From Pseudozyma flocculosa PF-1 (Eukaryota > Basidiomycota > Ustilaginomycetes > Ustilaginales > Ustilaginaceae), in contig NW_006920879.1 of NCBI RefSeq assembly GCF_000417875.1, positions 188,130 through 252,129 of the forward strand: a stretch of DNA of 64,000 bases, given 5' to 3'. Positions 43,457 to 55,036 of this stretch are shown here, one piece after another. Position 1 is the first letter of the stretch. Each line of letters opens with the position of its first letter. The notes beneath the pieces are model-generated. The model was not told the DNA's origin, searched no databases, and saw only the letters and a list, made by a program, of their open reading frames with translations. The position numbers were made by a program, and so were the translations under genes.

Positions 43457-46400
43457 ATGCAAAGGCAGGACGACCCTCGCCGCTCAGATCAAGCCTACGA
43501 TGCGTACAGCCAACCGGTGTCGTCGAGGCATGGGGCTGCCTCGTCCTTCAGGTCGTCGCTAAGCGATGCCCTGTGCATGCCACCTCCAGGTGCAACGCCC
43601 AAAGCGACTACCAGCTCGCAGCGTACAGGGCACGGGACCGAAGCCGCCGGCTCGAGCATTGGCCAGACGGCTCAGACGCCGATCGGTCCGTCACTTCGAG
43701 CGTACCGGCACTCCCACGGCCGCGCATCTGATACAGGCCACACGGCCCGGTCAGGAGTGCGTCATGCCTCGTCGGCCGGCCTTGAGAGCATGTACAGCCT
43801 TTCGCTGGCCGGACACGAGGCGTTCGCCACATCGCCCGACCATGGCGGGCCACAGCCATGGACGCGGCAAGACCAAAACCATGCCACTGCGGGACAGTGG
43901 CTCCCGCACCCTCATCACACGACTCGAGATTCGACCATGTTGCTTCCCTTTAATATCGAGTCGGCCACGTCCCTGCTCGCCCCGCCTGCTGGAGGCGTGC
44001 CTCCAGCATCAATCAGACCTCTGGCCGACTCCGGCATGCCTGCATCATGGGCCGAGGCGAATAAAGCCACCGAAGCGGAGCTCAGCTCGTCGATCCCGAA
44101 GCAGGGCCGACATGGCCATCTCACGCCAGGCCGTCCGGAACGGCCCATCATGTTTGAGCCGGCAGCGACCCTTCGATCCCATCCCAGCTACGCAGAAGCC
44201 CAGCTGCAACAACAGCAGGCACCGCCTGGGCCCTTCGGCAGCTTCTGCCATAGCACTAATCTTCACCTCGCGGGGGCCTTTGGCGAGGACACCCCTGCTA
44301 CGTCTACGAGATTCCAGCACACACCACAGCAGACCAGATCGGCCTCTCCGAGCCAGTGGTCTCCAGCCTACACGTCGCCAACCTTTTCGGCCGTCGCCAC
44401 CGAGCGGGGCTCGCTCGGATCGGCCTTCGCGTACCAGACACCCAGCATGCGTGAGCAGGCGCTGCCCGCCGACAACGCTCTCGACAGCGTGGGGTCGTAC
44501 CGCAGCAGCCTGCACCAAGCCTCGCCGACCTTTCATCGAAGCGCCGCCTCTGTCACCGCCCGACCGCTCGAGATCAGCCCCCGATCGGTGGTCGGCCCAT
44601 CGGCTGAGGGCGGACGTGAGATTGGGATGCAAGCAGTGCCTCTGGCACCATCGTTTGGCTCCCTGGGGTCTGCTGCCATGCAATCTAGTCAACAAGAACG
44701 AGAGGGCGAGATGCGCTTCGAAGCTGTTCCCCTGATGCCTCTTCCACCGACGACACGGCGACCGGTCAGCGCGTCTTCGCTGCTCGCTGCCACGGCCAGG
44801 GTGTCGTTGCAGAGTCCACAGGTCAGCATCAGCAGCCTCGATGCTGCCAACATGGTCCCGTCCAGCGCAGGTTCCACTCGCTCCTCGTACTCTTGGCTCG
44901 GCAACCTTTCGAGTGTCGAGCTTCAGCCTACTCCTTCAGATGCCGCGGCCGTTGCCGATCCAACGACGGGCGGCGATTCCGCCTTGGCCCGAGAGCTGGG
45001 CTTGGGACTCGACCTGATGCCCGAGGAGAGGGATCATGAGATGATCGAGCACCTCGCACCGGAAGCGCCGGTACAGCCCATGGACGACGACGATGTCGCG
45101 ATGCACGTCGACGAAATGGGCCGCCTCACGTTCGGGATGACCCAGCGACGAGGTTCGACGACGAGCGTCAGCACAGGCTCGCTCGGGTTCGACTCGGCGA
45201 GCAGCCGACCGCGCCACGGGCTGTGGCACCAGAGCGACGCCTCCTGGATCACCGGCGACGGCAGCTGGCTAGCCTCGACTGGGCCGTCGTCGGTGGACAA
45301 CTCGTTCCAAGAAGACTCGATCGGCTCAGCCGCTGGCAAAGCCATCAGAAATCGCCTTTCCCTGCAGCAAGCACCGGTCTCGAGGTCAGCAGCGAGGCGA
45401 TCCACCAGCCGCCCGACATCGTCGTCCGGCGTCACCGCTGCCGTGATGCTGTCGCGCCCGCCGTCCTCGGACGCTCGTCCGTCGGACACGGCTCAGAGGC
45501 CAACGACGGGCGACTTCAGCGAGTTTGGCCAATCCGTGCCCATCGAGTCGATGGCTGATGAAAGATGGCGGACCTGGCTGCGAGGGCGGGATGCATCCGA
45601 TCGCAGTGCGAGCGGGACGGCCCAGAGCCCGCCCAATAGTGCGGCGGTTGAGCCGGCTCCGCCTTCGGCCACGCCGGGTCGGGCGAGGCTGATGGTGGAA
45701 CCATACTCCAAAGCATCCTCGAGGAACGCCCGGCCCAGCAGCGCGACGAGCACGAGCAGCAGAAGCTCGACGGGAGGCATAGGCACCGTCGATCTGGCGT
45801 CAACACCGTCCTCGGCTGGCCCAACGAGGCCGAGGTCGACGCTGATGGCGACCGGCGCTTCTGTGCCGTCGCGGTCGACGTCGACCTCTCGATCGTCGTT
45901 TTCGTCGGGCGCCGATCGCGTCCAAGAGCGCAAGGCCTCGTCGGTCTCGGCGCTGCGTCGCGCTCGCGGCCTGTCGCAGAGCGGCCTGAGCAGCCTGAGC
46001 TCGAGTCGGATCATGGAGTTGAGCCGGTCTTCGGATTCTATGGAGCCGCGCAGGGCAAACATGGCTGCTATGCAGCGCGTGACGAGCCTCGACACTGGCA
46101 AGGCGGGCGCCCTCGGCACCTCGCAGCGCAACTGGAGCCGACCCATGAGCCACCTACAGACCGAAGACAGCGCCTCGGCCTCTGCTACGCCCCCCGTGGA
46201 CGTGGACGAGGATCCCGCACCCGCTGCCTCGTCCACCTCGCCGCCCAAGGTAGGCTTCAACGAGGTGTCGGTTGCGCTCGACACGCTTCGAATCTTTCTG
46301 CATCAGAAGTCGGCCGTCAATCGCCCGTCTTCGCGCGAGACGAGTCAGACGAGCGACTCGACGCCCAGCGACCACAGCAGCGGTGGCACCATCGGCGTCC

Positions 46401-46855
46401 CGCAGCGGACTCTGCGTCGGGCAAAGGGCACACTGCCGCCTCGAGGCTCGGTCACCATCAGCGATGACGTCGAAGCATCCCTCGCCAAGCCCGGCGGTAG
46501 CGGAGTCGGCGAGAGCAAGGCCAAGGCGGCCAAGGGCGTCGGGCATGGCCGCGTTCAGAGCATGGGCGCCCTGCCCCTAGCGGGATCCAGCCGGGAACAG
46601 GACCGCCTGGCGGTCTTGCAGGACCTGTCGGAACGCATCCGCCGTCTCAAAGAAGCTAGCGAGTCGGGCCGACACCCGCCCAGCGCCCGGCCCAATGCCG
46701 TCGGCCAGAGCACGGCTCATCCGGCAGCGGCGGCGGCGTCGTCGTCGTCGTCGCCAGCTGCACATTCACCGCGTCGAGCGCAGCCCTCGCCTGCGGACCA
46801 GTCCCGACGCCAGATGCACGAGGAATTCCTCGCGGCAAGGGCGAGGCAGCGTTGA
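43457..46855 (+). CDS. Unrecognised Ser-rich, largely disordered protein
   Basis: Single exon of 1,132 residues. The first ATG of the frame is 43457 (MQRQDDPRRSDQAYDAYSQP); the frame is open 42 bases further but without ATG. No domain is recognised. Composition is dominated by Ser, Ala, Pro, Arg and Thr, with many SP/TP and RxxS sites, as in phosphorylated regulators or cell-cortex proteins. Three stretches look more ordered: an acidic part near the middle (LGLGLDLMPEERDHEMIEHL), a hydrophobic segment about 160 residues before the end of its Ser-rich part (NEVSVALDTLRIFLHQKSAV), and a C-terminal coiled coil (DRLAVLQDLSERIRRLKEAS) before the basic end RRQMHEEFLAARARQR. An upstream non-coding exon is possible given the long empty region before it. 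Confidence 0.75.
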   Translation: MQRQDDPRRSDQAYDAYSQPVSSRHGAASSFRSSLSDALCMPPPGATPKATTSSQRTGHGTEAAGSSIGQTAQTPIGPSLRAYRHSHGRASDTGHTARSGVRHASSAGLESMYSLSLAGHEAFATSPDHGGPQPWTRQDQNHATAGQWLPHPHHTTRDSTMLLPFNIESATSLLAPPAGGVPPASIRPLADSGMPASWAEANKATEAELSSSIPKQGRHGHLTPGRPERPIMFEPAATLRSHPSYAEAQLQQQQAPPGPFGSFCHSTNLHLAGAFGEDTPATSTRFQHTPQQTRSASPSQWSPAYTSPTFSAVATERGSLGSAFAYQTPSMREQALPADNALDSVGSYRSSLHQASPTFHRSAASVTARPLEISPRSVVGPSAEGGREIGMQAVPLAPSFGSLGSAAMQSSQQEREGEMRFEAVPLMPLPPTTRRPVSASSLLAATARVSLQSPQVSISSLDAANMVPSSAGSTRSSYSWLGNLSSVELQPTPSDAAAVADPTTGGDSALARELGLGLDLMPEERDHEMIEHLAPEAPVQPMDDDDVAMHVDEMGRLTFGMTQRRGSTTSVSTGSLGFDSASSRPRHGLWHQSDASWITGDGSWLASTGPSSVDNSFQEDSIGSAAGKAIRNRLSLQQAPVSRSAARRSTSRPTSSSGVTAAVMLSRPPSSDARPSDTAQRPTTGDFSEFGQSVPIESMADERWRTWLRGRDASDRSASGTAQSPPNSAAVEPAPPSATPGRARLMVEPYSKASSRNARPSSATSTSSRSSTGGIGTVDLASTPSSAGPTRPRSTLMATGASVPSRSTSTSRSSFSSGADRVQERKASSVSALRRARGLSQSGLSSLSSSRIMELSRSSDSMEPRRANMAAMQRVTSLDTGKAGALGTSQRNWSRPMSHLQTEDSASASATPPVDVDEDPAPAASSTSPPKVGFNEVSVALDTLRIFLHQKSAVNRPSSRETSQTSDSTPSDHSSGGTIGVPQRTLRRAKGTLPPRGSVTISDDVEASLAKPGGSGVGESKAKAAKGVGHGRVQSMGALPLAGSSREQDRLAVLQDLSERIRRLKEASESGRHPPSARPNAVGQSTAHPAAAAASSSSSPAAHSPRRAQPSPADQSRRQMHEEFLAARARQR

Positions 46856-47585
46856 GGATGCGGCGAGGCCGAAGCAGACGGTGCCTCTCTTGTCGGCGAA
46901 ATCGTCGGCCGGCAGGGGTCTTTTCCCACCAAGCGGGCTCGATGCCCGGCCGGACCAGACAGGGCGCCTCGAGATACCACAACCTTTTCGCTCCTCCCCT
47001 CAGGCGATCTCCGCGCCCCTCACACTCCTTTCTCATCGTCCAAAAGAAGACGGCCAGCGCCGGCCTTGCGCCGCCGCGGCTGCCGTCTACATGTGCCGGC
47101 TTGCCGGGCGCTTCGTGACTTCATCGTGATACCCTCCGTTCCCACTGCCATTTGCCCCATCGAAGCTGCAATCCTAGCCCGTATCGGTCTTGATGTGAGA
47201 ATCTTCAACTCGTCGACTGCCGGCGATGTGACAGCGACAGCAGGTGGTGGTTAGGTGTCTGGCCAGACAGGTCGTTGCGCCAGCCGCCGAGCCGAGCCCA
47301 GATTTTCGGAATTGGCCGAGCCAGCGGCCCGAGCGTCGCTCGGCTCGACCTTGACCCTGACGCTCGGGCCATCCCCGCCTCCCTCTGGCTGTGGGGCACC
47401 AGCTGGAGCGTCACCTTATCTGACTGGAGGGCAGGCGCGGGGTGGGTTGATAGCCCCGCCATCATCCATCTCCATCGCTCATTGCTCCATCTCCCCAACA
47501 GATCAATCAGCTGCTCTCCATTTCGACATCGAAAGAACAAGAGCGCTGCGTCTACCTTACATCTTGCCCGCCTCTCGAAGCGACC
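46856..47585. other. Intergenic, URC4 upstream region
   Basis: These 730 bases between two plus-strand genes contain only short unsupported frames. Confidence 0.5.
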
Positions 47586-49149
47586 ATGGCGAGCAGCACC
47601 TCCCCCTCGAAGCAGGTGCCGGCGCCTGTAGCGTACCTGCGCAGCCTGCCGTCGATCCGAGAACGGTGCCGCAAGGTCTTTGAGGTGGCATCGACGTCCG
47701 ACGGCCTCGAGTACCTGCGCTACGACGCGAGCCGCGAGTCGGCCGTCGTCGACTTCTGCATCTCGATCATGCAGCGCGACTTTGGCACCAACTACGCCAG
47801 CATCCCTCCGCACGGACGCTGGCGCCACTTCGACGTTGGACCCCTGCCCCGCATCACCACTCTCCTCAGTCAGTGGGCCGGCGTCGGTCCACAGGCCGCC
47901 GCCGGTACGGAGGGAGAAGGTGGTAAGAGGGTGGATGCGAAGGAGGCGGCGAGGAGGCTCGTCGACCTCTTCATCGTCAGCGTCCTCCTCGACGCCGGCG
48001 CCGGCACGAAGTGGAAGTACGAGGAGAAGAAGACGGGCTTGCAGTTTGCCAGGTCCGAGGGACTTGCCGTGGCCAGCCTCGACATGTTCCTCGAAGGTCG
48101 CTTCTGCGGCGACGAAGGAGGTGCTGCCGACCAGCAGCAGATCGGCGCCAGGCACAAGGTCGATGGTGAGTGCCAGAGCTGGTTACAGGTGCCGCCACGC
48201 TGCCTACACTAAGGTCGAGGCAGATGACTGAAAGTTGGCTTACCCTTCCCTTTCTCCGCACGCCATCTACCGCGCAGCGCGAGGCCTGCTCAACCTCTCC
48301 GCCGACACGCTGGCCATGGACATGCAGGTGCACCCCGAGTCGAACCCGATGACGGGCCTCGAGGGACGCTCGGAGCTGCTCGTGAGGCTCGGCAAGGCGA
48401 TTTCGGAGGATGCCCACGGCTTCTTCTCCGGCGACGTCGCCGGCGGTGACCCGCTGTCGCGTCGACCGGGCAACCTGGTCAACTACCTCGCCGCGCACCC
48501 CACGACGCGGACCAACGCCGCGGGCAAGGTCGAGGTGAGCGTCCCGACGCTGTGGGAAGTCCTCATCTACGGCCTGGCGCCCATCTGGCCGGCGTCGCGC
48601 ACCTCGCTCGAGGGTGTGGCCATGGGCGACGTGTGGCCGTGCCCGCACCCGCTGCACGCCGAGGAGGGCAGCGCGGAGGCGTTGGTGCCGTTCCACAAGC
48701 TGAGCCAGTGGATGTGCTACTCGATCATGGAGCCCATCGAGCAGACGCTCGGCTGGACCTTTATCGACGGCGACGACCAGACGGGCCTGCCCGAGTACCG
48801 CAACGGCGGGCTATTTGTCGACCTGGGCGTCTTGGTGCCCAAGGACAGCCTGCTCGCCGCCTCCCAACCCACGCCCGTCAGCCGCGACGAGTGGGAGAGC
48901 GCGACGGCGCTGCCGCGCCTCGAGCCGCAGCACCCGGCCATCGTCGAGTGGCGCGCCATGACCGTCATCCTCCTCGACCGGACCGCCGAGGGGATCCGGA
49001 CCAAGCTCGGACTGTCCAAGGACCAGCTCAACCTCAAACAGGTCCTCGAGAGCGCCACCTGGAAGGGCGGTCGGGAGATTGCCAAGCACAAGCGACCCGC
49101 GTCCGGTGGCCCGCCCATTGAGATCATCTCGGACGGCACCGTCTTCTAG
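47586..49149 (+). CDS. URC4: Uracil catabolism protein Urc4/Urg3 (DUF1688)
   Basis: Urc4 is required for the URC pathway of uracil breakdown in fungi; its reaction is not known. Exon 1 is 47586-48165, the intron is 48166-48277 (GTGAGT...GCAG), and exon 2 is 48278-49149; the product is 483 residues, close to the family length. Recognisable parts are YLRSLPSIRERCRKVFEVA, GRWRHFDVG, DLFIVSVLLDAGAGTKWKYEE, SEGLAVASLDMFLEG, NPMTGLEGRSELLVRLG, RPGNLVNYLA, VSVPTLWEVLIYGLAPIWP, GDVWPCPH and FHKLSQWMCYSIMEPIE. The end is the family C-terminus (KLGLSKDQLNLKQVLESATW...GTVF). The acceptor could be 6 bases further (AG at 48282-48283), which would drop two residues. Confidence 0.95.
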
Positions 49150-49454
49150 ACCGGGCGGACGGTCGAACAGCGGTGGGCAGAGAGAAACGAGATGGGCTTG
49201 CTTGGCCCAGCCAGCTCTCTACCCCCGTCATAGCACGCTCGCGGCGTCACTGCTCTTGTTCCGAGTTTCGTGGGACACGGCTGAATTCGCAGATTGCAAA
49301 AGAAACGGACCATGACACTAACTCAGCTCATCCTCAGTGACTGGGACCGGGAGGCTGGCTCTTCTCCTTGTTCTACGCGAGCGGATCGAGATGAGGTGGA
49401 AGCATCTGAGACGGCACCCGACCGACCGACCGACCGACCGATCGATAGAGGGCC
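49150..49454. other. Intergenic between convergent URC4 and LYS2
   Basis: The 305 bases hold both 3' ends. A (CGAC)n tract at 49419-49446 lies just downstream of the LYS2 stop and could lie in its 3' UTR. Confidence 0.55.
49419..49446. repeat. (CCGA)n microsatellite
   Basis: Six CCGA/CGAC units end in GATCGATAG, 9 bases beyond the LYS2 stop codon. Confidence 0.85.
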
Positions 49455-51615
49455 TCAGTTGGCCGAGCCGCGTCCGATGGCGCGGACCTGACCCGCCTTG
49501 ACGCCCTCAATCTCGGGCAGCGGCTCACCCTTCTCCGTGGGCGGCGGAAGGAAGCCGACGGCCACCATCCAAGAGAGGTAGATGGAGACGAGCCTGCGGT
49601 CGACGCCCATGACGGTGCCCTGGCGCTGTCCCTCGCCGGCGGCGTCGAGGAGTGCCTGGGTGTGACGGTCGTCGAGCTCGGGCGACTTGGACGACGTGGG
49701 CAGGTCGTCGAGCACGTAGTGGAGCAGGGGGAAGAGGGCGTTGTCGTCGGGCGCGATGGCGCTCGAGCTGAGAACGTGCTCCTCGAGCCGACTGCGCCAC
49801 TGGACGTACTCGATCTTGTCGACCTTCCAGCCGTGCGGCGCCAGCTGGCCCAGCAGGTCGTTGAACCGGATCACGGGACGTCCCGTGACGTGATACACCT
49901 TGGCGTGCGTGCCGCGCACCCGGTTGGCCTGCTCCAGGTTGCGCCCAATGTCGAGCGACGCCAGCGAGCAGATGCGCGCCACGTGCTCGACGGGCGTCAT
50001 GTTGATCGTGTTGTGCATGTCGGGCATCAGGCCCAGCTGGATGCACCCCTTGACCATGCGCCACAGGAAGTCGTCGGTGTTGGACATGGCCGTCTTGGAG
50101 TCGCCCAGAACGTAGCCGGGGCGCACAATCGACGCCTTGAGGCCGCGCGAGGCGGCCAGCATGATGAGCTTCTCGGACACGAGCTTCGACTGGCCGTAGC
50201 CCGACTTGAGGCCCTTGAGGTTGGCCTCCATGTCGTCGGTCTCGGGGACGCCGAGGTAGGGCGTGCCGTCCTCGGCGACGATGGCGTCGCGCTGGTGGAC
50301 GATCGAGTCCGAGAGGCGGATGTGGTACTCGGAGTCGACGGCCGCCGTCGACGAGACAAAGGTCAGCGTCTTGGCCTTCTTGCCGGCGTTGCAGAACTTG
50401 ATGGCGCACACCGTCGATCCGACGTTGGCGGCCCGCAGCTTGCTGTACGGGTAGACCCAGTGGACCAGCGCTCCGTTGTGGAGCACGTCGTCGACCTCGT
50501 CGGCCAGCCTGGCGTAGACGTCTTCAGCCATGCCGAGGCGCTGCGGCGCAGCGAGGTCGCCGACGACGGCCTCGAGCCTGCCGCTCTTGACCCACTCCTC
50601 GTCCCAGATGCCGCGTCCCTCGCCTCCCTCGCGCAGGCGGTCCAGGGCGGTGGCGACGTCCTTGGCACGGACGTGGGCATAGACCTTGCCGACGCTCTCG
50701 GATCGGTTGGCGAGCAGGTCGCGCAGGATAAAGGCGCCGAGGAAGCCCGTGGCGCCAGTGAGAAGAACGGTGCGAGGACCGTCTTCGGCCCTGCGGACCT
50801 TGTCGCCCGCAAAGGTCGCGGGCAGGCCCTGCGAGAGGGTGGCCACGTCACTGCCGTAGTCGTCGTCGAGGTTGACCTCCTTGCCGGAAGCGTCGGCCTT
50901 GCCTCCAGCCGTGGCAGCTGCAGCACCGCCGACGTCGAGGTCGCCCTGCCTCAGCTTGTCCACCTCGGCCGCCAGACCGCTGACGCTGGGCGAGTCAAAC
51001 ACGACGCCGAGCGGCACGTTGACGACGAAGGCCTTGCGCATCTCGAAGACGAGGCGGGTGGCGAGGATCGAGTGGCCGCCAAGGTCAAAGAAGCTCTCGT
51101 CGAGAGGGATGGGCTGCGGCGCGTTCGGCAGCAGCTTCTTCCACAGCTCGACGATGACCTTTTCGGTGGGCGTGGCGTTGGCGTGGGCGGCGGCCGCAGC
51201 GGCGTTGCCTCCGTCGCCGCGGGCGGCCGATCCCGACGCGGCTGCCGAGGCGACGGCGGTGTCGGGGAAGGGGAGGGCCGGCTTGTCGATCTTGCCGTTA
51301 GGGTTCAGCGGCATCTTGCCGAGGGGAACGAAGAGTGTGGGCACCGAGTAGGCCGGCAGCTTCTTCTTGAGGTGGTCGCGGATGTCCTTGATCAGCTTGC
51401 GGTGGCGTCGCATGCCGCGCACCAGGTGGGCGTCGCGGCTGGCCTTGGCCCCGTCGGCGGCACCAGCGGCGTCTTCTCCCGCGCTGCTCCTCTCTTCGAG
51501 CTCGGCGGCTCCAGGCCCGGGGACGAAGTACGAGACGAGCACCTTTTCCTCGTCCTTGTCTCGTCGCACCAGCGTGACGTTCTCGCGGACGTGCGGGTGG
51601 CGCGACAAATGGGTG

Positions 51616-51659
<44 letters not shown>

Positions 51660-54059
51660 ATCGTCGGCGCGGCCCGTGCACTCGACGGTGCCGTCGGGCA
51701 GGTATCGGCCGAGGTCGCCGGTGCGGTACATGCGGTCACGGATGCCCTTCCAGAACTGGCCCTCGGGCTTGTCCTTGATCGTATCGGCAAAGCTGAGGTT
51801 GGGAGCAAGGAAGTTGGGCATGAACTTCTCGGCCGTCACCTCGGGGGGTCCTAGGTATCCCTCGGCAAGGCCGCCGCTCCTGACGTAGATCTCGCCCACC
51901 TCGCCGACGGCACACGTGGCGGTGCGCTCGTTGCGGTTGACGACGAGCAGCTGGACGTTCTTCATGCCCTGGCCGGCGGGCATGATGTCCTTCTGCGTCT
52001 GCAGGAACGTCGACGAATCAGACACCGACGGGATGGCAAAGTAGCTGACGGCACGCTGCGTCTCGGTGGTGCCGTACATGTTGATGATGCAGACATTGGA
52101 GGCGAGGGCCTGAAGGCGGGTGCAGTCGCGCTTGGTCAGCACGTCGCCGACGAAGAAGGCGTTGCGGAGGCTGGGGATGGACGCCGTCGCCTGCGCGCTA
52201 AGCAGCTGACCCATGGCCGGGGTGAGGTGGGTGACGGTGGCCTTGGTGGCCGCCATCCACTCGGCCAGCCGGCCAGGAGTGCCGATGTCTTCGGACGTGG
52301 GAATGTGCAGCTCGGCACCAAAGAAGAGCGGGGTAAAGATGTCGCGCTGGATCGGGTCGTGGGCGATGCCCGAGAGCATCGTGAACCGCTCGTGGCTGCC
52401 GAGCCCGAAGCGCTCGCCCATCCAGGGGAAGAAGTGGGTCAACGAGTGGTGGCGTCCCTTGACGCCCTTGGGGATGCCGGTCGAGCCCGAGGTAAAAGAG
52501 AGCGTGCCGACGCTGTCGGGGCCGAGGACAACGTTGGTGCTCTCGCCAGCCGACGCCTGGGCCCCGTCGAGTGCATCCGGCTGGCCAGAGGCGGGCGAGC
52601 CACCGAGGACGCTGCCGTCATCGAGCAGCTCGAGGGCGGGGATCTCGATGCGGAGGTCGAGCTCGTCTTGGATGCACTTGCGGACGCTGGCATGGAGCTT
52701 GCCGGCCTTGGCCAGCACGATGAGCGCGCGGGGCTTGGCCACCTGGAGGTAGATGTTCTGTCGGGACGGCGGGTAGGCCGGGTCGATGACGCTGAACGTG
52801 GCACCGGCCTTGAGCGTTCCGAGGACGGCGACGACGAGGTCGACGCCACGGTAGGCGTACGTCGTCACGACCTCCTCGCGCTGGACGCCGGCACGCAGCA
52901 GCTGGTGGGCCACGACGTTGGAAGCGCGGTCGAGCTGGCCGTAGGTGATCTCGCGCAGCTTGCTGGCGGGCGGCGCCATCTCGGCCAGCGAGTCGGTCGA
53001 TGCCGACAGTGACTCGACGATGCAACGGCGGTCCGGGTGGGACCGTGCGTTGCGCTCAAAGATCTGTGTGATGGCTCCCTTCCAGCCGCACCAGTCGAGG
53101 TCGGTGGTGGGGTCCGGGAGGAACTTGTCCTCTGTCGCCGTGCGGATGGGCATGCTCCCGACCGGTGCGGCCGGGTTGGATGCGGCGACGGTGATGAGCT
53201 GCGAGAGCTGCGCCAGGACCAGCTTCATCCTCTGCGACGAAAAGATGAGCGAGTTGTACGACAGGTGGACGGCGATGTTGGGCACGAGCGAGTCGTGGAA
53301 GGTGCTGGCCTTGACGTCGGACGAAGAGGCGGTGGGCGTGGCGGCTGCATCGTTCGCCTCTGCGCTGGCGTCGCCGGGCACCACGCCGGGCTTGGTGAGG
53401 AAGACGGTGAGGTCGGTGGTGAGCGAGGTCGACTGCATGAAGTTTCTCGACTTGCCGCCAGTCTCGTCAAAGAAGCGGACGCGGAAGATGGGCGCCGTCT
53501 GCACGCCTTCGGGCAGCGGACCCTCGCGCTCCGCCTTTTCCGCTGCGACCCGCTTGACGATGTCCTCGTAGGGGACGGCGTCGGCGGCGGCCTCGCGCTC
53601 GACCTGCTGGATGCGGCGGACAATCTGCCAGAAGGGGTCGTTGGGCTCGATGGGGATGCGGAGGATGAGCGGGTCGCCGGTATGCGGGTCCGACGAGCCG
53701 ATGACGAGGTCCGTGTCGCCCGTGTATCGGTGCAGCAGGACGGCGAAGGCGGCGAGGAGCAGGTGGAAGGGCGTCGGGCTGGCTGCATCTTCCCGGTCGT
53801 CGTCGTCGTCGTCGTCGTCGCTGCTGTTGACCGTGGCGTCCGGGTCCGAAGTCGGATGCGCATCTAGCTCGTGGTGGAGTGCGAGGCGTACGAGATTCTT
53901 GCGGGCCGAGGGCGAGAGGGGCGCGGACGCGAGTGCCTGTACCAGCTGCGACGTGGCGGGTCTTGGGTAGTCTGTGGGGAGGGCGATGCTGGGCAGAGAC
54001 TGAAGCCTGGCCGACCAGCGGTCGAGCCGCGCCTGAAGCTCGCCACTTTGCGTGGTCAT
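49455..54059 (-). CDS. LYS2: L-2-aminoadipate reductase (large subunit)
   Basis: Lys2 activates alpha-aminoadipate with ATP, holds it on a phosphopantetheine arm and reduces it with NADPH to the semialdehyde in fungal lysine synthesis. Single exon, 1,534 residues (yeast 1,392). Domain order: an N-terminal condensation-like part (1-380); an adenylation domain with TSGSTGIPKG (about 520), NMYGTTETQRAV, YRTGDLGRY and RADDQVKIRGFRIELGEID; a carrier domain with FFDLGGHSILATRLV (phosphopantetheine Ser997); and a Rossmann reductase with TGATGFLGAFILRDLL (about 1100) and YGQSK (Tyr1288, Lys1292). It needs a phosphopantetheinyl transferase (Lys5), not seen in this window. The start at 54059 (MTTQSGELQARLDRWSARLQ) fits homologues; the frame stays open a further 141 codons upstream, but that sequence is not conserved-looking. 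A (TCG)n tract at 53799-53819 encodes an Asp run. Confidence 0.97.
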
Positions 54060-55036
54060 GTTGCGCGAGCGTTGGCTGCCGTTGCCGTTGGGGTGGGCAA
54101 CACGAGCAGAGCGACGATCCGAAGCTAGAAAGCAGGGAGGGGGGATGCTGGAGATGTTCTTGAGGTGCTGCGAAGCAGAGGGATTGATCCAGAAAGCTAC
54201 GAGGCTGGATGAGAAGGATGAGCAGAGAAAGAAGGGGGCAAGGTGCGACGATAGGCGGGACGAGAAGGGGGAGCGGGAAGGGACGAGATGGAGATGATGT
54301 GGTCGTGGTCGAAAGTGGAAGAAGAGCCGCAACTCGACGGGTTTCCAGACGAGACGAAGGCGGCCAGGCCGACTGGGCAAAAGAGGCTCGCTCGCCCGGC
54401 CCGTCAGAGTACTGCCTGCCCGCATCCTCCGTCTCGGCATTTCGCCGAGGCCCGCCCAGCCAAAATGCTCGCTTCGAGTCACGCCCGCACAGGTCAGCCT
54501 TGGTCAGCGACGGCGCCAAGATCTTTTGTTCTTGGATCGGGATCGCAGCCCGATTGACCTGTTTTCCGATTTTCCCTCCCCCACGTCGAGGCTGGACCGG
54601 CAGGCCTGGCCATTCCTGGCAGGGTCCGAAATGACGAGGGCGTGCGTGCGGCGGGCCAGACGGGCAGCTGCCCACCTGCTACCTAGTGTAGCTGCCGGCC
54701 CCCCGCTCGTTGCTCGGGACCCCGCAGTCTCAGCTTGGGGGCTGGATTGGATGGGGGCCACGCGGGCAACCGGCACACCGGCATCGGCTGCCTCGCCTCG
54801 TCCATCTTTATTCGTTCTGGCGGGCTGCCCTCCTTTGCCGTCGCCGCTATCTAATCACTCCGCGTCCATCATCAAACGCGCCATCCTGCTGCTGTACGAC
54901 CCAGCCACGACCTCACGATCCAAGACGTCCGACTGCACCACCGCCCGCCTCAAACAAAGCCAGGGCGCCGACCGCGACGACGACAACGACGACCACGACA
55001 ACGACAACGACAACGACCGCCCCTCCGCTGCCAACG
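54060..55036. other. Intergenic, divergent LYS2 / IQM-like promoter region
   Basis: These 977 bases contain no recognised gene. A TGACTC element on the minus strand lies at 54476-54481. The last 100 bases before 55037 are rich in CGA/ACG units. Confidence 0.5.
54476..54481 (-). promoter_or_regulatory. TGACTC, possible Gcn4/Cpc1-type half site
   Basis: The minus strand reads TGACTCG 417 bases upstream of the LYS2 start, identical over seven bases to the site upstream of HOM6. Both genes belong to aspartate/lysine-type amino-acid synthesis, which general amino-acid control usually governs in fungi. Chance occurrence is possible. Confidence 0.3.

Noticed and set aside
49662..51854. 730-codon plus-strand open frame opposite LYS2
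   Set aside because: It is the mirror of a strongly conserved multi-domain enzyme in GC-rich DNA; its translation is Val/Gly/Asp/Arg-rich without any domain.
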